NCBI GenBank assembly: GCA_951812345.1
Contig: OX638295.1
Location: 1,126,759-1,190,758 of the forward strand
Length of the DNA stretch: 64,000 nt
Source: Rhodothermales bacterium
Lineage (GTDB): Bacteria; Bacteroidota; Rhodothermia; Rhodothermales; VXPQ01
Reading direction: 5' to 3'
Positions 26,690 to 36,031 of the stretch are shown here, in pieces. The notes below the pieces were generated by a model. That model made no database searches. It was given only the letters and a program-made list of their open reading frames with translations, and was not told the DNA's origin. Position 1 is the first letter of the stretch; each line of letters starts with the position of its first letter. The translations under genes and the position numbers were made by a program.

Positions 26690-27673
26690 ATGGCTGCATT
26701 GCAACTTCGCGAAGCGATTCGCGCCGCCATGGTGGAAGAGATGGAGCGCGACGCGGGCGTTTTTCTGATTGGGGAAGAAGTCGCCGAATACAATGGGGCG
26801 TACAAGGTCAGCGAAGGGATGCTCGACCGTTTCGGCGCAGACCGGGTGCTCGACACGCCGATCAGCGAAAGCGGGTTCGCCGGCCTCGGCGTGGGCGCTG
26901 CAATGGCCGGATTGCGCCCTATCGTCGAGTTCATGACCTTCAATTTCTCGTTCGTAGCTTTTGATCAGTTGATCAACAACGCAGCGAAGATCCGGTACAT
27001 GTCGGGAGGGCAGTTCTCGATGCCGATCGTTTTTCGGGGGCCGAACGGCGCCGCGGGCCAGCTTGCCGCTACGCACAACACGGCCGTAGAATCCCTTTAT
27101 TCGTATTTCCCCGGTCTCAAGGTCGTTGCGCCGTCCAATCCGGACGATGCGAAGGGGCTTCTGAAGTCGGCTATCCGCGACGACGACCCGGTGATTTTTC
27201 TCGAAAGCGAATCGATGTATGGCCTGAAGGGGGACGTTTCGGATGCGGAAGATTACCTGATTCCGTTGGGCAAGGCCCGCATTGCGCGGGAAGGCGCCGA
27301 TGTCACCATCGTGGCCCATCAGAAGAGTTACTGGCGCGCCATGGAAGCCGCCGACGGATTGGCCGAAGCCGGGTACGACGCCGAAGTCATCGACCCGCGC
27401 ACCATCCGCCCGCTGGATATCGAAACGATTGCGGCCTCCGTCAAAAAGACGAACCGGCTCGTCGTCGTGGACGAAAGCAATCCGTTCGCCAGTTTTTCGT
27501 CGGAGGTTGCCTGTCAGATACAGGAGCGCGTGTTCGACTGGCTGGATGCCCCGGTCATGCGGGTCACCGCCAAAGATGTCCCGGCTCCGTACGCAAAAAA
27601 TCTGATCGAGTATTACATGCCCCGGACCGAGGAAATCGTAGCGGCCGCCAAAAAAGTATTGTACGCAAACTGA
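26690..27673 (+). CDS. pdhB: Pyruvate dehydrogenase E1 component, beta subunit
   Basis: A 327-aa transketolase-like subunit. LREAIRAAMVEEMERDAGVF and GEEVAEYNGAYKVSEGM are followed by DTPISESGFAGLGVGAAMAG, RGPNGAAGQLAATHN, and the C-terminal PAPYAKNLIEYYMPRTEEIV typical of E1 beta. It pairs with the alpha subunit immediately upstream. Length is normal (about 325 aa). Confidence 0.95.
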   Translation: MAALQLREAIRAAMVEEMERDAGVFLIGEEVAEYNGAYKVSEGMLDRFGADRVLDTPISESGFAGLGVGAAMAGLRPIVEFMTFNFSFVAFDQLINNAAKIRYMSGGQFSMPIVFRGPNGAAGQLAATHNTAVESLYSYFPGLKVVAPSNPDDAKGLLKSAIRDDDPVIFLESESMYGLKGDVSDAEDYLIPLGKARIAREGADVTIVAHQKSYWRAMEAADGLAEAGYDAEVIDPRTIRPLDIETIAASVKKTNRLVVVDESNPFASFSSEVACQIQERVFDWLDAPVMRVTAKDVPAPYAKNLIEYYMPRTEEIVAAAKKVLYAN

Positions 27674-27810
27674 AGGCGCAGTCTGTCTTTTTTCGATACG
27701 CCTGCTCCACGCGAAAACCATCCCCGCCTCTCGATCCTGCCGGACCAGGCCCTTACGGAAGCCCGCGAAAAGCGCATTGCTACACAAGGATATAATCTGA
27801 ATGCCGCACC

Positions 27811-29118
27811 ATGCCCATCCCTGTTGAAATGCCCAAAATGAGCGATACCATGGAGGAGGGCGTCCTCGTGGCATGGCTTGCAGAGGAAGGGGACGCTGTG
27901 TCGTCCGGGGATATTATTGCGCAGGTCGAGACGGACAAGGCCACGATGGACCTTGAGGTGTACGATGACGGGGTATTGCTGAAAAAGGTTATTCCTGAGG
28001 GCGCCGCCGTACCCATCGGTGGCCTGATTGCCGTGCTTGGCAAGGCCGGCGAAGACATTTCCGGATTGCTTGCCGGGTACGACGGGGCTGCGGGAGTGCC
28101 TGCGGAAGCGCCTGCCGCCGAGACGGTTGCCCCCGATACGCCCGCTCCTTCGACAGGCGATGGGGCCGTGCAGCCCACTGCGCCGGAAGTTGTATCGGGT
28201 ACGGCCTCTGCCGGAAACGACGGACGCATCAAGAGTTCGCCGCTTGCGCGCAGTCTGGCCAAAGAACACGGTATTGCATTGCATCAGATCGCAGGCAGCG
28301 GCCCGGAAGGACGCATCGTGAAGCGGGATATAGAGGCGGCTATCCGGAAGCATGCGCCTGCCCCGGGCGTCGCGCCCGGATACCCCGTGCCGGGGACCAT
28401 GATCGAAATGCCTGCCGAGGATGTATCCGAAACCGTGCGCATTTCGCAGATGCGCAAGACCATTGCGCGCCGCCTTTCGGAGAGCAAGTTCACCTCGCCC
28501 CATTTTTATCTGACCGTGGATGTGGATGTGGAGCAGGCCGTGGCGGCCCGCGCGCGCATCAACAAGCAGGCGGAGGCCGCTGGAGGAGTAAAGATTTCGT
28601 TCAATGACCTTGTTACGAAGGCCTGTGCGCTGGCCCTGCGGGCGCATCCCGCTGTCAATGCCTCCTGGATTGAGCAGGAGGGTGTGATTCGCCAGCATGG
28701 GCATGCCCATGTTGCTGTCGCCGTAGCCATAGACGATGGACTGGTTACCCCGGTTATCCGGCACGCGGATCGGAAGGGACTTACGCAGATCGCCACAGAA
28801 ACCCGGGAGTTGGCGCAGCGGGCCCGCGATCGCACGCTGCAGCCGGAAGACTGGGAAGGCTCCACCTTTACGACAAGCAACCTCGGCATGTACGGCGTCG
28901 AGGAGTTTACGGCCATCATCAATCCCCCGAATGCGTGTATTCTCGCCATCGGGGCGATTCGCGACGAGGCGGTGGTGAAGGAAGGGGCGGTCGTTCCCGG
29001 CAAGCGTATGAAGCTGACGCTTTCGTCCGATCACCGCGTAGTGGACGGCGCCGTGGCCGCCGCCTTTATCGGGACGGTGCGGAGCTATCTTGAAGAGCCG
29101 CTTTCCATGTTGCTATAG
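27811..29118 (+). CDS. pdhC: Pyruvate dehydrogenase E2 (dihydrolipoyllysine acetyltransferase)
   Basis: A 435-aa E2. One lipoyl domain (1-78) carries the modified Lys in VETDKATMDLEV. An Ala/Pro/Thr linker (about 90-130) leads to the E3/E1-binding domain (about 135-175, SSPLARSLAKEHGIALHQIA and GSGPEGRIVKRDIE). The acyltransferase domain follows, with VRISQMRKTIARRL and the catalytic SSDHRVVDGAV near the C-terminus. It forms the complex core. Its TAG overlaps the GTG start of the metallophosphoesterase by one base. Confidence 0.95.
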   Translation: MPIPVEMPKMSDTMEEGVLVAWLAEEGDAVSSGDIIAQVETDKATMDLEVYDDGVLLKKVIPEGAAVPIGGLIAVLGKAGEDISGLLAGYDGAAGVPAEAPAAETVAPDTPAPSTGDGAVQPTAPEVVSGTASAGNDGRIKSSPLARSLAKEHGIALHQIAGSGPEGRIVKRDIEAAIRKHAPAPGVAPGYPVPGTMIEMPAEDVSETVRISQMRKTIARRLSESKFTSPHFYLTVDVDVEQAVAARARINKQAEAAGGVKISFNDLVTKACALALRAHPAVNASWIEQEGVIRQHGHAHVAVAVAIDDGLVTPVIRHADRKGLTQIATETRELAQRARDRTLQPEDWEGSTFTTSNLGMYGVEEFTAIINPPNACILAIGAIRDEAVVKEGAVVPGKRMKLTLSSDHRVVDGAVAAAFIGTVRSYLEEPLSMLL

Positions 29119-29927
29119 TGAGCGGATTCAGGATCGCACATGTATCGGATTTGCATTTCGGCAAGATTTCGCATCGCGGGGTCGTTGGAGCGCTTATCGA
29201 TGAAATCAACGACTCGGATGTCGATCTCGTCGCCGTAAGCGGGGATCTGACGCAGCGGGCCCGTATTGTCGAATTTGCAGAGGCCGCCGCCATGCTTGCG
29301 GCCCTGGACCCACCGGTCGTCGTCGTGCCCGGAAACCATGATGTATCTCCCTGGTGGCAGCCGTTCCAGCGGATTTTCACGCCGTTCGAGCGGTATCGCC
29401 GATTCATCGGGCCCGAAGTGGCTCCGTTCTTCCGGATGGACGGCGTGGCCGTGCTTGGCCTGAATTCGGCTCGCCGGTGTACGATAAAGGGGGGACGCAT
29501 CGACGAACGCACCTGCGAGGATATCTCCCATCGTTTGTCGCCTGTCCCGTCCTCCGTGTTCAAGGTGCTTGTGGTGCACCACCAGTTGTCGCGTATGCAG
29601 TCGTTATGGTCGCATGACGTGGCCCGATATGCCCCCCGTGCGCTGGATCGGGCCGGGGAGGCCGGCGTATCTCTCATCCTTTGCGGGCATCTCCATGTTT
29701 CCCATGTCGAACCCCTTGAGATTACGCTGGAAACGAATCCCATGCACCGGATTGTGGTAGCCGTTGCAGGGACTGCAACCAGTACGCGCGGCAGGCGTAC
29801 GTATCGTTCCCGGAATCACTACAATGTGATCGACATTGAAGCAGATTCGTTCTCGATAGAGGGCAGGCAATATCTGACTGAAGAGAGCCGGTTCGAGTCG
29901 GAGGGCGTGACCCGGTTCAAGCGGTGA
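29118..29927 (+). CDS. Calcineurin-like metallophosphoesterase
   Basis: A 269-aa predicted di-metal phosphoesterase. Metal-ligand motifs run in order: RIAHVSDLHFG (DxH), VAVSGDLTQRA (GD), VVVPGNHD (GNHD), VVHHQL and CGHLHVSH (GHxH). The order fits the CpdA/Icc-like cyclic-nucleotide or general phosphodiesterase group. The GTG start overlaps the E2 stop codon, implying translational coupling to the PDH operon. A metabolic link is inference only. Confidence 0.85.
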   Translation: MSGFRIAHVSDLHFGKISHRGVVGALIDEINDSDVDLVAVSGDLTQRARIVEFAEAAAMLAALDPPVVVVPGNHDVSPWWQPFQRIFTPFERYRRFIGPEVAPFFRMDGVAVLGLNSARRCTIKGGRIDERTCEDISHRLSPVPSSVFKVLVVHHQLSRMQSLWSHDVARYAPRALDRAGEAGVSLILCGHLHVSHVEPLEITLETNPMHRIVVAVAGTATSTRGRRTYRSRNHYNVIDIEADSFSIEGRQYLTEESRFESEGVTRFKR

Positions 29928-30015
29928 GGGAGGCCCGGGACGGTTTTGCACGGGTTCGTTTTCTTTTCCCGTTCTCCGGGTCTATTTTCCGGTCTCTTCG
30001 ACAAGGAGGCATCGC

Positions 30016-31461
30016 ATGATCGGTTTCTCAAAGGTAATTTTTTCCACCGGAACGGGCATAGCGTTGCTTGCTTCGTTCGGTTTCCTGGCCGATAGCGCTC
30101 GCGCGCAACATGCGCCGGTGAGGGTGGATGTCGATTATGCAGCCTTCGCGTACGACGAAGCGACGTCGCTCATAGAGGTGTATATCGGCGTCGAGGCGCC
30201 ATTCCTGGATTTTGAGGCTGCCGAAACCGATGGCTTCGTAGCGCTTATGCCCCTGCGTCTTGAACTTGCGCACGGTGCGGCGGCGGATGTCGGCGAATCC
30301 GATACAGTGCCTGTGTGGGCCGATTCCACGGTGCTTCGCTTTGCGCTTCCCGATACCGCCGGGATGCATTCCGGACATTATTTTACGCATCAGACGCGCT
30401 CTGCGGTACCGCCCGGCGACTATGTGCTGGACCTGACTGTTCCGGACAGGTCTGCCAGACCCGGTCTGCGGATACGGCAAGCATTTCCGGTGGACCGCTT
30501 CGAACCGGACGGCGCCCCGGCGCTTTCGGACATTACGCTGGCTACCGGTATTGCGCCGGACAATCGCCGGGAAAATCCCTTCTTCAAGAATGGCCTTCTT
30601 ATCCACCCCAGCCCCAACCGCCTGTTCGGTGAGGGCTTGTACCACATGTATTACTATGCGGAAGCGTACGGCGTAGAGGAAATAAACCCCGGGAACGCCA
30701 CATACATCGTATACACGTATGTGGCGGAGGCCGATCATCCGCGTCCGATTACCGACCTGGAAATTCGTACCCAGCGCGCGGTCAGATCCCCTGATGTGCT
30801 TGTCGGGAGTTTCGATACCAGCGGACTGCCCACGGGATCGTATGCGCTCCACATCGTGCTGCTCAACGATCAGAACGAAGGGGTCGTCGAACGGTCGCTG
30901 AAATTTTTCGTGTACAATCCGGGGGTATCCCGCGAGGATCCGGCTGTTCTCGAACTCGACTTCGAAACGAGTTCCTATGCGGAAATGTCGGAAGACGAGG
31001 TCGAACAGGGTATGGCGTATGCCCGCCTCATTGCGAACGATATGGAGGGACGTCGGATGCGGAGGTTATCCGAACTGGACGATCGGCGGCGTTTTCTGAT
31101 GGATTTCTGGCAAAAGCGCGACGACCAGCCCATGACGCCGTCCAATGAATTCAAAGACGCATTTTACCGCCGCATACAATATGCCAACGACCGGTACACA
31201 TCGAACATTGAGGATGGCTGGGAAAGCGATCGGGGGCGGGTCGTCGTAACATACGGGTTGCCTAACGACATCGAACCGCATTTATACGATCAGGCAACGG
31301 TTCCCTACGAAATCTGGCAGTACAACAACATCCCGGGGCACGGCCAGTCTATTTTCGTGTTTGCGGACGTTAACGGGTTCGGACGTTTCGAATTGCTGCA
31401 TTCCAGTGTTCCGGGCGAGCGGTCGCTTCCCAACTGGCGATCGGCGTTGTATCGTCGTTAA
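30016..31461 (+). CDS. GWxTD-domain secreted protein
   Basis: A 481-aa exported protein with an AAGGAGG ribosome-binding site 7-13 bases before the ATG. After the signal peptide (GIALLASFGFLADSARAQ) comes a long beta-rich region. The C-terminal GWxTD domain (about 365-475) has FWQKRD, FYRRIQYANDRY, GWESDRGRVVVTYG (Ser where the name-giving Thr would be), PYEIWQYNNI and FVFADVNGFGRFELLHS. These proteins are characteristic of Bacteroidota, Rhodothermota and Acidobacteriota; their function is not established. The TAA stop is provided by an end of the dispersed repeat. Confidence 0.88.
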   Translation: MIGFSKVIFSTGTGIALLASFGFLADSARAQHAPVRVDVDYAAFAYDEATSLIEVYIGVEAPFLDFEAAETDGFVALMPLRLELAHGAAADVGESDTVPVWADSTVLRFALPDTAGMHSGHYFTHQTRSAVPPGDYVLDLTVPDRSARPGLRIRQAFPVDRFEPDGAPALSDITLATGIAPDNRRENPFFKNGLLIHPSPNRLFGEGLYHMYYYAEAYGVEEINPGNATYIVYTYVAEADHPRPITDLEIRTQRAVRSPDVLVGSFDTSGLPTGSYALHIVLLNDQNEGVVERSLKFFVYNPGVSREDPAVLELDFETSSYAEMSEDEVEQGMAYARLIANDMEGRRMRRLSELDDRRRFLMDFWQKRDDQPMTPSNEFKDAFYRRIQYANDRYTSNIEDGWESDRGRVVVTYGLPNDIEPHLYDQATVPYEIWQYNNIPGHGQSIFVFADVNGFGRFELLHSSVPGERSLPNWRSALYRR

Positions 31462-31480
31462 GGATACTCTGATCAAAACC
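31459..31480 (+). repeat. Solo left end of the dispersed repeat
   Basis: TAAGGATACTCTGATCAAAACC is an exact copy of the left terminal motif with no body. Its first three bases are the stop codon of the GWxTD gene, and it lies 10 bp before the AsnRS start. Confidence 0.8.
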
Positions 31481-31489
31481 TTTTCGCTG

Positions 31490-33010
31490 ATGACCCACGC
31501 CGCCGCCGGGTTCCGGCATGTATCCGTTCAGGAGCTGACTGCGTACGAGGGGCAGGAGGTTACGCTCAAGGGCTGGCTGTACAACAAGCGCGGCTCGAAG
31601 CACTTGCAGTTTCTCATGGTGCGGGACGGTACGGGGCTGGTTCAGTGTGTCGTAGCCGCGGACAGTGTGGATGTCGATGCATGGCGGATTGCGGAGGAAG
31701 CCACCCAGGAAAGCGCCCTGATTGTGACCGGCAAGATCGTTGCCGACGAGCGGCAGGCAGGCGGCGTCGAGCTGGTTGTTTCCACGTTGAAACTCGTGGG
31801 CGAATCCGTGGAGTATCCCATTACGCCCAAGGAGCACGGCATCGACTTTTTGATGTCGCATCGCCACTTATGGTTGCGCAGCCGGCTTCCCTGGGCCATT
31901 TTGCGGATCCGCAATCGGTTGATCGTGGCCATCCACACGTTTTTCCAGGACCGTGGATTCCTGCAGATGGATGCGCCGATCCTGACGGGAAACGCCGTGG
32001 AAGGTACGTCGAGCCTGTTCGAACTGGATTATTTCGACGAGAAGGCGTACCTGACGCAGAGCGGCCAACTCTATGGAGAGGCGATGGCTATGGCTTTCGG
32101 GCGTATCTACACGTTCGGCCCGACATTTCGCGCCGAGAAGTCAAAGACGCGTCGTCACCTTACGGAGTTCTGGATGATCGAGCCCGAGATGGCGTTCTTC
32201 GATCTGGATATGACGCTGGATCTGGCCGAGGATTTGCTGGTGTATATGATCGGGGACGTGTTGGCGCATTGCAAGGAGGAACTGGCGATGCTCGAACGCG
32301 ATCTGGCGCCGCTTGAGCGCGTTCGTAAACCCTTTCCCCGCATTTCGTACACGGAGGCCGTTGAATTGCTTTGCAGCAACGAAACAGTCGACATGTTGAG
32401 CGTTAGGATTCAGGCACTGGAGGAAGAAAATGCGGCGCTTGCCGAAGAACTCGCTGCAAACCGGAAGCGATACGGGCAGGCGAAGAAGTCCGAACGGCGG
32501 CGCCTGGATGCCCGCGAGATTGTCATTCACCGGCGCACCGGGGAGATCGCCGAGGCTCTGCAAAACCTGCCGGCATGGAAAGCATCCGCGCGCTCCTTCA
32601 AGTGGGGGTCCGACTTTGGGGGCAGTGACGAGACCGTATTGACCTGGCATTTCGATCGCCCCATCATGGTGCACAGGTATCCTGCCGCCGTGAAGGCATT
32701 CTACATGAAACGGGACCCCGACGATGTACGACTTGCTATGGCGCTGGATGTGCTGGCCCCGGAGGGGTACGGGGAGATTATAGGGGGCGGCGAACGAGCG
32801 ACGGACCTTGTTTTTCTCGAAGAGCAGATCGCTGCGCACCAGCTGCCGAAAGAAGCGTTCGAATGGTATCTGGACCTGCGCCGGTTCGGTTCCGTGCCGC
32901 ACGCCGGATTCGGTTTGGGGCTCGAACGTATGCTTACCTGGATCGCAGGGATCGATCACGTACGGGAGACGATCCCGTTTCCGCGGCTCATGGGGCGCAT
33001 TGCGCCGTGA
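31490..33010 (+). CDS. asnS: Asparaginyl-tRNA synthetase with an inserted coiled-coil segment
   Basis: A 506-aa class IIb synthetase charging tRNA-Asn. The N-terminal OB fold (VTLKGWLYNKRGSKHLQFLM) is followed by motif 1 region APILTGNAVEGTSSLF, motif 2 FRAEKSKTRRHLTEFWMIEP and motif 3 GFGLGLERMLTWIAG. Between motifs 2 and 3 (about residues 298-376) there is a charged helical insertion (QALEEENAALAEELAANRKR) where E. coli AsnRS has a short connector. The ATG at 31490 is preferred; upstream in-frame codons run through the repeat end and the preceding gene. No clear Shine-Dalgarno is present. Confidence 0.93.
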   Translation: MTHAAAGFRHVSVQELTAYEGQEVTLKGWLYNKRGSKHLQFLMVRDGTGLVQCVVAADSVDVDAWRIAEEATQESALIVTGKIVADERQAGGVELVVSTLKLVGESVEYPITPKEHGIDFLMSHRHLWLRSRLPWAILRIRNRLIVAIHTFFQDRGFLQMDAPILTGNAVEGTSSLFELDYFDEKAYLTQSGQLYGEAMAMAFGRIYTFGPTFRAEKSKTRRHLTEFWMIEPEMAFFDLDMTLDLAEDLLVYMIGDVLAHCKEELAMLERDLAPLERVRKPFPRISYTEAVELLCSNETVDMLSVRIQALEEENAALAEELAANRKRYGQAKKSERRRLDAREIVIHRRTGEIAEALQNLPAWKASARSFKWGSDFGGSDETVLTWHFDRPIMVHRYPAAVKAFYMKRDPDDVRLAMALDVLAPEGYGEIIGGGERATDLVFLEEQIAAHQLPKEAFEWYLDLRRFGSVPHAGFGLGLERMLTWIAGIDHVRETIPFPRLMGRIAP

Positions 33011-33137
33011 AGCATGGATTGGCAGCGATGATTGCTGGGGAGCGCGTACTGGAACAAACCGGTAGGGCACGGTATAGAAACAGGTCTTTGTTTCCCGTCT
33101 TGCTCCCGAATGTCCACAATCTATCCATAAACTTGCT

Positions 33138-35009
33138 ATGCAAGGAAACGGGTTCAAAATCGCCCTGCTCGCATTTTTCTTTGCTCTGTCGGCCTGGTAT
33201 CTCTATCCGTCTGCCCGGAATTATTTCATTCAGCAGCGGATAAATGGGCTGGAAGAACAGGAACGCGTGGAGTATGAACGGGAAAATCTTCAGAAAATCA
33301 GAAACGTCAAGGAGGATGCGCTGAAGCTCGGCCTCGACCTGCAGGGGGGCATGCATGTCACCATGGAGGTCCGGACCGATGCGCTGATCCGGGAGTTGGC
33401 CACGGATGTGGATCAGACGTTCGAGGAAGTGCTGACTGCTGCCCGTGTGTTGTCGGACGAAACCGGCAATTCCATTATCGACGCGTTCGTAATGGAGTTC
33501 GAGCGGCGCGACCCCGATGCGCGTCTGTCCCGCTATTTCCGGGATTCCGACGCCGGTATTACGCGCCGGTCGACCAACGCCGAAGTATCGCAATATCTTC
33601 TTGATCAGGCCGACAACGCGATCAATCGGGCTATTTCCATTATCAGGGACCGGGTGGATCGCTATGGGGTGACCGAGCCGTCCATCCAGAAACAGGGCAC
33701 GCGACGCGTTGTGGTCGAATTACCCGGCATCGACGATCCCGAGCGCGTACGTAATCTGCTGAAGGGCACGGCCCGTCTCGAGTTTCATCTCATGGCCGAA
33801 CCCGATGAATTGCTACGTTCTCTGGAGCGGGTGATCGATCATTACAATGTGGTTGTGGAGATGACCATGGTGGAGGACGAGGAGGAAGATGATGCGGAAG
33901 CCGATTCGGCGTTAGCCACCGAGGATCTGTTCGCTGAGCCGGAAGAAGATGAGCCGACCAATCCGTTGCTGGAAGTGATGCAGCCTCTCGGGCAGGGGGT
34001 TGTCTTTGGGCTGGTTTCCGAGCAGGACACGGCGCGCGTCCGCGAGTTGCTCTCGGTTCCCGCCGTTCGGGAGGCGCTTCCGATCGGCGTGGACCTGCTT
34101 TACGAAGCAAATCCCGTCGGGCTGACAGAGGATGGCCTGGAAATGTATTACCTGCTTGGAGTTCGGGATCAGATTGAATTATCGGGCGAGGTGATTACAT
34201 CGGCCCGCGTCGATTTCGACGAATTGAATCTTCCGGAAGTCACGATGGTGATGAACTCGGAAGGATCGCGCACCTGGGCCCGGCTGACCGGGGCGAATGT
34301 CGACAAAAACATTGCTATCGTACTGGACGGAGTGGTTTATTCGTACCCGACTGTGATCAATCGCATCGTTGGCGGACGTTCCTCCATCACCGGGCTGGAC
34401 AGCCGCGAGGAGGCTCAGGACGTAGTGACGGTGCTCATGTCCGGTGCGCTGCCCGCGCCAGTCGATATTGTCGAGGAACGTACGGTTGGGCCGAGCCTTG
34501 GGAAGGCTTCCATCCGGGCCGGTTTCATTTCGATCATGGTGGGACTTGGCCTGGTGGCCATCTTCATGATTTTCTATTACCGTACGGCCGGGCTGGTCGC
34601 AGATCTGGCCCTGTTGTTCAATATCATCTTCATCTTCGGCATACTGGCCGCCTTCAAGGCTACGCTTACGTTGCCCGGCATTGCCGGTATCGTGTTGACG
34701 ATCGGTATGGCGGTAGACGCCAACGTACTGATCTTCGAGCGAATACGTGAGGAACGCGCTACCGGCAAGACGCTGAAAGCGGCGATCGACGCCGGGTATT
34801 CGAAGGCGTTCAGCGCCATTTTCGATGCGAATGTGACTACGTTCTTCGTCGGCGCCATCCTGTATTCATTCGGCGTCGGCCCCATTCAGGGGTTTGCGGT
34901 AACCCTGATGGCCGGTATTCTTTCGTCGCTGTTTACAGCCATTATCGTTTCGCGGATCGTATTCGACTATATGGTGGTCAAGCGGCGGATGAGCGTCAGT
35001 TACGGATGA
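33138..35009 (+). CDS. secD: Protein translocase subunit SecD
   Basis: A 623-aa membrane protein that uses the proton-motive force to aid Sec export. TM1 (about 7-27) is followed by the SecD signature GLDLQGGMHVTMEV (about 60-73), a periplasmic P1 domain, and the C-terminal five-helix bundle with VLTIGMAVDANVLIFERIRE. An acidic low-complexity insert (about 246-275, VEDEEEDDAEADSA) interrupts the periplasmic region. SecF follows 55 bp downstream. Confidence 0.95.
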   Translation: MQGNGFKIALLAFFFALSAWYLYPSARNYFIQQRINGLEEQERVEYERENLQKIRNVKEDALKLGLDLQGGMHVTMEVRTDALIRELATDVDQTFEEVLTAARVLSDETGNSIIDAFVMEFERRDPDARLSRYFRDSDAGITRRSTNAEVSQYLLDQADNAINRAISIIRDRVDRYGVTEPSIQKQGTRRVVVELPGIDDPERVRNLLKGTARLEFHLMAEPDELLRSLERVIDHYNVVVEMTMVEDEEEDDAEADSALATEDLFAEPEEDEPTNPLLEVMQPLGQGVVFGLVSEQDTARVRELLSVPAVREALPIGVDLLYEANPVGLTEDGLEMYYLLGVRDQIELSGEVITSARVDFDELNLPEVTMVMNSEGSRTWARLTGANVDKNIAIVLDGVVYSYPTVINRIVGGRSSITGLDSREEAQDVVTVLMSGALPAPVDIVEERTVGPSLGKASIRAGFISIMVGLGLVAIFMIFYYRTAGLVADLALLFNIIFIFGILAAFKATLTLPGIAGIVLTIGMAVDANVLIFERIREERATGKTLKAAIDAGYSKAFSAIFDANVTTFFVGAILYSFGVGPIQGFAVTLMAGILSSLFTAIIVSRIVFDYMVVKRRMSVSYG

Positions 35010-35064
35010 CGGGAGTTTCGAATCACCCTTCATCCACAGGCGCACTTTCGATAGAGACAGCACG

Positions 35065-35976
35065 ATGAGAATTTTTGAAAACACCAAATTCAATTTCATA
35101 GGCAACCGGAGGAAGGCGTACGTTGTCTCCGGAATCCTGCTTTTGCTGAGTATCGGGTCGCTGATCGCGCGCGGCCTTGAATTGGGCATCGACTTTCAGG
35201 GGGGCATGGAGTTTGTTGTCGAAAGCCCGGTAGAACTGGAGCCGGTAGCGGTGCGTGGTCAGTTGGCCACGGTGCTGGGGTCCGAGCCGGAGGTGAAAAC
35301 GTTCGGGGTAGGGCAGGTGCTTATTCGCACACCCGCGGAAGGAGACATTTCAGATATTCAGAACCGGATCGTGGAAGGCATTGCCGAAGGATTTGCCGGT
35401 TCCAATCCGCAGGTCATCAAAACAGACGTGGTAGGGCCGCGTTTCGCGGAGGATTTGAAGCAAGGGGCTATCTGGGCTGTTCTCGGTGGGCTCCTTGTGG
35501 TTTTTGTCTATATTCTACTGCGATTCGAGTGGCGGTTTGGCGTCGGTGCGGTGACAGCCTTGTTCCATGATGTCACGATCACGCTGGGTATCTTTTCCGC
35601 GGCGTCCGGTGTACTACCTTTTTCGCTTCAGATCGACCAGGCCATTATCGCCGCTTTCCTGACGATTGTGGGTTATTCACTCAACGACACCGTGGTCGTT
35701 TTCGACCGGATCCGGGAATACTCGAATCTTTTCAAGACGGAGGCGTATGACAAGTTGGTGAATCGTTCCATCAACAATACGCTCAGTCGGACGATTGTCA
35801 CCTCCGGCACGACCTTGCTCGTAGTGGTTGTCCTCTTTATTTTTGGTGGAGAAGTGCTGCGCGGTTTTGCTTTCGGTCTTATTCTGGGCGTGACGATCGG
35901 TACGTATTCCTCCGTTTTCGTAGCTTCGCCGGTCGTCGTGGAACTCAGGGCGCGCGCGAAAGCCGCCCGCAGGTAA
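35065..35976 (+). CDS. secF: Protein translocase subunit SecF
   Basis: A 303-aa partner of SecD. It has GIDFQGGMEFVVE (about 42-54), GPRFAEDLKQGAIWAVLGGL, and the SecF core IVGYSLNDTVVVFDRIREYS (about 206-225), ending in a basic tail. The usual six transmembrane segments are visible. Cotranscription with SecD is likely. Confidence 0.95.
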   Translation: MRIFENTKFNFIGNRRKAYVVSGILLLLSIGSLIARGLELGIDFQGGMEFVVESPVELEPVAVRGQLATVLGSEPEVKTFGVGQVLIRTPAEGDISDIQNRIVEGIAEGFAGSNPQVIKTDVVGPRFAEDLKQGAIWAVLGGLLVVFVYILLRFEWRFGVGAVTALFHDVTITLGIFSAASGVLPFSLQIDQAIIAAFLTIVGYSLNDTVVVFDRIREYSNLFKTEAYDKLVNRSINNTLSRTIVTSGTTLLVVVVLFIFGGEVLRGFAFGLILGVTIGTYSSVFVASPVVVELRARAKAARR

Positions 35977-36031
35977 AAGCCTGTCGCGTAATTGGGCAAG
36001 GGGCGCCACCGCTGAATCCCGAGAGGTTTTC

